Shown: one piece after another, positions 60,399 to 64,000 of the stretch
Layout of the letters: each line of letters begins with the position of its first letter
Numbering within the stretch: the stretch's first letter is position 1
Assembly (NCBI GenBank): GCA_016178705.1
Contig: JACOST010000014.1
Coordinates: forward strand, 186,001-250,000
Length of the DNA stretch: 64,000 bases
Reading direction: 5' to 3'
Source of the DNA: Deltaproteobacteria bacterium
Lineage (GTDB): Bacteria; Desulfobacterota; Binatia; HRBIN30; JACQVA1
Made by a program: the position numbers and the translations under genes
Notes under the pieces: model-generated
What the model was told of the DNA's origin: nothing
The model's input: only the letters and a program-made list of their open reading frames with translations
Database searches by the model: none

Positions 60399-60764
60399 CT
60401 ACGAAATCACCTCGTAGTCTTCGGTGAAGAAAATTGGAGAGTGCGACAGATCGATGAAGCGGCGCTCGTCTTCGAGCAGGGCGCGACCCGCTTCGGCACC
60501 AGCGGGCGTGTGCGTTGCGCGTAGCAACGCCTCACCATCGAACCACAACTCCGCGACTCCATCGTACGGTTCCGGCGCCCCGCGGCTGGCCTGCGCGCCG
60601 GCCGCGACCGGATGATCGATCGCGTGCGCCTGCACGTAGCGCCGAATCCCCAGTGCCGTGGCGTGTTGGCGCACCAGCGGCGCATGAGTCTCGCGCCAAT
60701 AACGTTGAAACTCTTCGCGGGTCAGGTGCGGCATGCGCCGCAAGCAGAACACGAGGTGGATCAT
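60399..60764 (-). CDS. EthD-domain protein
   Basis: A protein of 121 aa. MIHLVFCLRRMPHLTREEFQRYWRETHAPL and GVAELWFDGEALLRATHTP are typical of EthD, a ferredoxin-like fold implicated in degradation of ethers and other xenobiotics. The start at 60764 is the first good ATG; the longer frame upstream is antisense to the beta-lactamase gene. It precedes glgA by only 2 bp, so it may share its promoter with the glgA run. Confidence 0.88.
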   Translation of the reverse strand: MIHLVFCLRRMPHLTREEFQRYWRETHAPLVRQHATALGIRRYVQAHAIDHPVAAGAQASRGAPEPYDGVAELWFDGEALLRATHTPAGAEAGRALLEDERRFIDLSHSPIFFTEDYEVIS

Positions 60765-60915
60765 GACGTCTCTCCGTACGGTGAGCGATGGATAAGGGCT
60801 ACTCTCTTCTATTGATCCTTCGTCGCGGTTGCAACGCACTCGGCAAGACGACCCGCTCATGGTGTGGCGCTTCGCTCGCGGCCGCGCTAAGACCCGCCGC
60901 GAGTCAGGAGTAGCG

Positions 60916-62079
60916 ATGGCGAACGAGGGGCGAGTCGAAGGGGAATACGAGCCGCGCTTCACGCGGGTGCGCGAGGCGTTCGAACGGAACTTTGCCAACG
61001 GGGAAGTTGGCGCGGCGCTCGCCGTCACGCTCGATGGGCGACCCGTAGTCGATCTGTGGGGTGGATACGCCGACGCCGCGCGCACGCGGCCGTGGCAACG
61101 CGACACCATCGTCAACGTCTACTCCACGACCAAGGGGATGACGGCGATCTGCGCGAATCGTTTGATCGAAGCCGGGAAGCTGGATCTGGACGCGCCGGTT
61201 GCGCAGTACTGGCCGGATTTCGCGCAGGCCGGCAAGGCGACGCTGCCGGTGCGCTATCTGCTCTCGCACCAAGCCGGCCTCGCGGCGATCTCGACGCGCA
61301 TTCCAGCGGAGAAGCTCTACGATTGGAACTTCATGACCGCGGCGCTCGCCGCGCAGCAGCCGTGGTGGGAGCCCGGCACGCAGCACGGCTATCACGCACT
61401 GACCTTCGGCTATCTCGTCGGTGAACTGGTGCGCCGTATCGATGGCCGCTCACTCGGCACCTACTTCCGCGACGAAGTCGCGAAACCATTGGGCGTTGAC
61501 TTTCACATCGGTTTGGACGAGCGGCACGACACGCGCTGCGCCGAAATGATTGCGGCGCCGCCGCCACCGAAGGGCGCGCCCAATTTGTTCGCCGCCGTCA
61601 CCGAGAAGCCGGAATCATTGACGGCGAAGGTGTTCGGCAATCCGCCGCTCGGCGCAGCCAAGGTCAACACCCGCGCGTGGCGCGCGGCGGAAATCCCGGC
61701 AGCCAACGGCCACGGCGATGCGCGCGGGTTAGCCCGCGTCTACGGTACGCTCGCGTGTGGCGGCGACCTCGATGGGGTTCACATCCTCAGCACGGAGGCG
61801 ATCACGCGCGCCAACACCGAGCAGGCGTTCGGCACCGACGCCGTGCTCGCACCGCTACAAACGCGCTTCGGCCTCGGCTTCTTTCTCACCCAGCCAATGA
61901 TTCCGTTTGGTCCTAACCCACGCGCATTCGGACATCCCGGCGCCGGCGGATCGGTCGCGTTTGCCGACCCCGACGCCCGCCTCGGGTTTGCCTACGTGAT
62001 GAATCAGATGCAGCAAGGCCTCGCCGGCGACGCGCGCGGGTTCGGTTTGATCTTCGAAGTTTACGAAGCGCTGCAGTAG
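60916..62079 (+). CDS. Serine hydrolase / beta-lactamase family (EstB-like)
   Basis: A protein of 387 aa. The nucleophile S-x-x-K motif is STTKG (~residue 75), the Tyr motif occurs in HGYHALTFG, and the HPGAGG strand replaces the KTG box, as in EstB-type esterases and class C-like peptidases. AGGAG before ATG 60916 fixes the start; the longer frame from 60829 has no homology. No signal peptide. An esterase role is more likely than beta-lactam resistance. It diverges from the EthD gene. Confidence 0.9.
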   Translation: MANEGRVEGEYEPRFTRVREAFERNFANGEVGAALAVTLDGRPVVDLWGGYADAARTRPWQRDTIVNVYSTTKGMTAICANRLIEAGKLDLDAPVAQYWPDFAQAGKATLPVRYLLSHQAGLAAISTRIPAEKLYDWNFMTAALAAQQPWWEPGTQHGYHALTFGYLVGELVRRIDGRSLGTYFRDEVAKPLGVDFHIGLDERHDTRCAEMIAAPPPPKGAPNLFAAVTEKPESLTAKVFGNPPLGAAKVNTRAWRAAEIPAANGHGDARGLARVYGTLACGGDLDGVHILSTEAITRANTEQAFGTDAVLAPLQTRFGLGFFLTQPMIPFGPNPRAFGHPGAGGSVAFADPDARLGFAYVMNQMQQGLAGDARGFGLIFEVYEALQ

Positions 62080-62197
62080 ACCGCGCTGGGCGGAACGAGG
62101 CGGAGCACGGTGCCAGGCAGCTCACGAACGTCCCCGGCTGGCGCTTTCGTCAATGGGCTGGCGGCGACAACCGCGTGCACCTGCGACGCCAACGGCG

Positions 62198-62659
62198 TCA
62201 CCGACGCTCGCGATGTTTGCGAAGCGATTGGCGACGGCGAGCGGTCGTGGCCCAGAATTGCCGTGGGGTGACGATGCGAGTGCCCCGATATTGTTGGAGC
62301 GCAAGGAGGTGCGGATCGCCCGAGATGATCCACGTCGCACTCGCTGCGAGCGCACAGGCCAGGACGCGATCATCGTCGGGATCGGCCGCGATCACCGGCA
62401 CGCACGGTGGCTCCGCGATGATGGTGGTGACTGCCGCGTACGCTTCCAGTACCTCGCCTGCCGACGTGTGCAGCCCTGCCAGGCGAGCGGTGAACTTGGG
62501 GCGCGCCAAGACATCGCGCAACTCGTCGAGCATCGATGGGCTCACCACCAGTCGCAGCGCGCCGACCTCGGCACGGCGCAGCAGGCGATGGGGAAGGCCG
62601 GACCACAGCAGCGCCGACACGCTGACGTTGGTGTCGAGTACGACGAGCTCGCTAGCCAC
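62198..62659 (-). CDS. vapC: VapC-like PIN-domain toxin
   Basis: A protein of 153 aa from GTG 62659. The PIN acidic residues are in [37 protein letters not shown] and [13 protein letters not shown] toxins cleave RNA, commonly tRNA or rRNA. It overlaps the antitoxin gene's 3' end by 8 bp (antitoxin first), the usual VapBC arrangement. It belongs to the larger family of PIN proteins without a strict tRNA-fMet specificity, so its target is unknown. Confidence 0.85.
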   Translation of the reverse strand: MASELVVLDTNVSVSALLWSGLPHRLLRRAEVGALRLVVSPSMLDELRDVLARPKFTARLAGLHTSAGEVLEAYAAVTTIIAEPPCVPVIAADPDDDRVLACALAASATWIISGDPHLLALQQYRGTRIVTPRQFWATTARRRQSLRKHRERR

Positions 62660-62894
62660 GACGCCGGCGTTTGGCGGTGCGCACCCGCTGCACCTCGGTG
62701 TCGATTTCTGCCAGCGACGGCCCCTTGGCGGGAGCTCGGGCGACAATCTCGGAGGGTTTCAAGGGTTGCAGGCGCTTCAGCACGATCACATCGCCGTCGG
62801 TCCACACGACCAGTTGACTGGTGCGTGGGAAGTGGCGGCGAATCTCGGTTGGCAGCTTGATCGAACCATCATTGCCGATTGTGAGGGCAATCAT
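62652..62894 (-). CDS. vapB: AbrB/VapB-like antitoxin
   Basis: A protein of 80 aa. The N-terminal SpoVT/AbrB-type swapped hairpin ([20 protein letters not shown] then [18 protein letters not shown]) binds DNA, and the basic, helical C-terminus ([17 protein letters not shown]) wraps the toxin. It probably autorepresses the operon. Its start lies at the truncated 5' border of the RHS gene on the other strand. Confidence 0.85.
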   Translation of the reverse strand: MIALTIGNDGSIKLPTEIRRHFPRTSQLVVWTDGDVIVLKRLQPLKPSEIVARAPAKGPSLAEIDTEVQRVRTAKRRRRG

Positions 62895-62897
62895 ACG

Positions 62898-63947
62898 TTA
62901 CCTCCGCCCCTGCGTGGGCACCGCTTGTACCAGAGCGGGCCGACCGACACCACGCCCGCGGGGACGAACCCGAACACCCGCAACGCCTTCGGCGAGACCG
63001 ACAGCTCCAGCGCCAGCAGCGCGCTCTTCCGTGTGCAATGCGCTCTGCGCGACAACCGCGGACGAATCACCGCAAAGGCCGAGACGATTTCCGACCCTAG
63101 CAGCCAACAGCCTAGCACCCCTTCGACAAGTTCAGGGCAGGCTCCAACAACCTCGTACTCCGTGCTGTATCAGAACCACCTCAACCCGATCGCCGAGCTC
63201 GATGCCGACGGCAGCGTGGTGAGCCGCTTCGTCTACGGCAGCAAGGGCAACGTGCCCGACTACCTGGTGAAGGGCGGCGTGACGTATCGCATCGTGAGCG
63301 ATCATCTCGGCAGCCCGCGGCTGGTCGTCAACGTGTCCGACGGCAGCATCGCGCAGCAGATGGACTACGACGAGTTCGGCAATGTACTGAGCGACACCAA
63401 CCCCGGCCTCCAACCGTTCGGCTTCGCCGGTGGTCTCTACGACCGCGACACCAAGCTCGTTCGCTTCGGCGCCCGCGACTACGACGCCGAGACGGGCAGG
63501 TGGACAGCGAAAGACCCGATTGGGTTCGGGGGCGGGGATGCGAATCTGTACGGCTACGTAATCGACGATCCGCTGAATTGGCAGGACCCGAGCGGGCTTG
63601 AACGCAAGCCGGGGAAAACTCCTCCGGTACGGTGGCCAAGCCTTCCGGAAAACATCGGGGGCAAGAAGCCAGGGTGGAATCCCGATGGATACTGGGAGTG
63701 TCCGCGCGGGAGGCGAGTGACCTGGGACGACCGATCTCACGGCGCTGGCGTCGACCGGGGCCAAGGTCCTCAAGGTGGACACTGGGACGATGAGAGTAGC
63801 GACAACCGTTGGGATGAAAAGGGTAACTTGCTACCGGGAAGCGAGGACCTTGAGTTTTCGGATGACGCCGGTGAGTGGACCGTCCCTGCACCAGGGAAAT
63901 TTCCATGGTGGATACTCGTACCATTTCTGATTCCGGCGCTTCCGTAG
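62898..63947 (+). pseudogene. RHS-repeat protein C-terminal fragment with candidate toxin tip, 5' truncated
   Basis: About 349 codons in one frame. The RHS repeat block ([21 protein letters not shown]) and the RHS core ([93 protein letters not shown]) are clear. After the core a variable 115-residue tip has [13 protein letters not shown] and [20 protein letters not shown], like polymorphic-toxin tips, ending in a hydrophobic tail. The N-terminal shell encoded by a full RHS gene is missing because VapBC sequence begins at 62894. The intact frame downstream suggests only the front was lost. Confidence 0.75.
63118..63141 (+). repeat. Short palindromic intergenic-type repeat embedded in the RHS frame
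   Basis: CCCTTCGACAAGTTCAGGGCAGG type sequence, widespread as an intergenic repeat in many genomes, here sits inside the RHS coding frame without breaking it (it encodes PSTSSGQA). It separates the RHS repeat block from the RHS core. Confidence 0.6.
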
Positions 63948-63986
63948 CTGGGGTTAGGCACGGAACGACAGAACAAAGGGGACCCT

Positions 63987-64000
63987 ATGAGAAAAAAAAG
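63987..64000 (+). CDS. Start of a following gene (truncated by window)
   Basis: ATG at 63987 preceded by AAGGGGAC at good spacing, then AGA AAA AAA AAG. It lies 39 bp after the RHS stop, where the immunity gene for an RHS toxin tip is normally found. Only four codons are visible, so no identity can be given. Confidence 0.4.

Overview
The window reads as a chromosome segment from a high-GC, Gram-negative, free-living bacterium. An Mla/Mce lipid-transport operon and lipoproteins with clear lipoboxes indicate an outer membrane. A heme A synthase indicates aa3-type respiration. An eight-heme cytochrome ends in a Thr/Pro linker and paired calcium-binding (dockerin-like) repeats. That tail style, with many SDR, LLM-flavin and amidohydrolase genes, suggests an uncultured Desulfobacterota/Binatota-like soil or sediment lineage. 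This is inference: no rRNA, tRNA or single-copy phylogenetic marker was seen in the window.

Layout. 1-1.8 kb: two exported Thr/Pro-rich proteins, the first cut by the window edge. 2-5.2 kb: a Rieske ferredoxin and three SDR dehydrogenases, the SDRs bracketed by copies of a dispersed ~133-bp repeat. 5.5-10.8 kb: an alkaline-phosphatase-superfamily enzyme whose motifs look circularly permuted, DUF1992, threonine aldolase, and a homocitrate/isopropylmalate (or Re-citrate) synthase-like enzyme with a visible promoter. 10.9-14.8 kb: phosphofructokinase diverging from a PRPP synthase-AMP phosphorylase pair. 14.8-20.4 kb: a GT-C-like membrane protein, a P2-type ATPase and a semialdehyde dehydrogenase. 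20.4-25.1 kb: the octaheme cytochrome diverging from a FixL-like PAS kinase and a receiver protein. 25.4-30.2 kb: CBS protein, nucleotidyltransferase, zinc ribbon, universal stress protein, and the RtcB-archease RNA-repair pair.

30.5-37.7 kb is mostly one minus-strand operon: LLM oxidoreductase, alpha/beta hydrolase, a two-subunit transketolase and a hybrid sensor kinase. A 505-bp inverted-repeat-bounded cassette carrying a four-helix-bundle gene sits exactly between the two transketolase cistrons. 38.1-39.3 kb encodes a fused CdaA-YbbR diadenylate cyclase. 39.3-41.8 kb is accessory DNA: an integron-integrase relic, an orphan membrane protein, two YgiT zinc-finger antitoxins, a frameshifted DUF4258 toxin, and a second copy of the RNase E/G 3' end about 1 kb from the intact gene.

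41.8-50.6 kb holds RNase E/G, a large sensor kinase and the Mla operon (MlaE with fused STAS, MlaF, MlaD, lipoprotein). 50.8-56.2 kb holds an M14 carboxypeptidase, HDAC-like deacetylase, YbhB-type PEBP protein and heme A synthase. 56.2-60.8 kb is a minus-strand run: EthD protein, glycogen synthase, histidine phosphatase, GST, amidohydrolase. The right end has an EstB-like serine hydrolase and a VapBC-type toxin-antitoxin pair abutting a 5'-truncated RHS gene with a candidate toxin tip. The start of a following gene, where an immunity gene would be expected, is cut by the window edge.

No CRISPR array, tRNA, rRNA, complete insertion sequence or phage gene was recognised.
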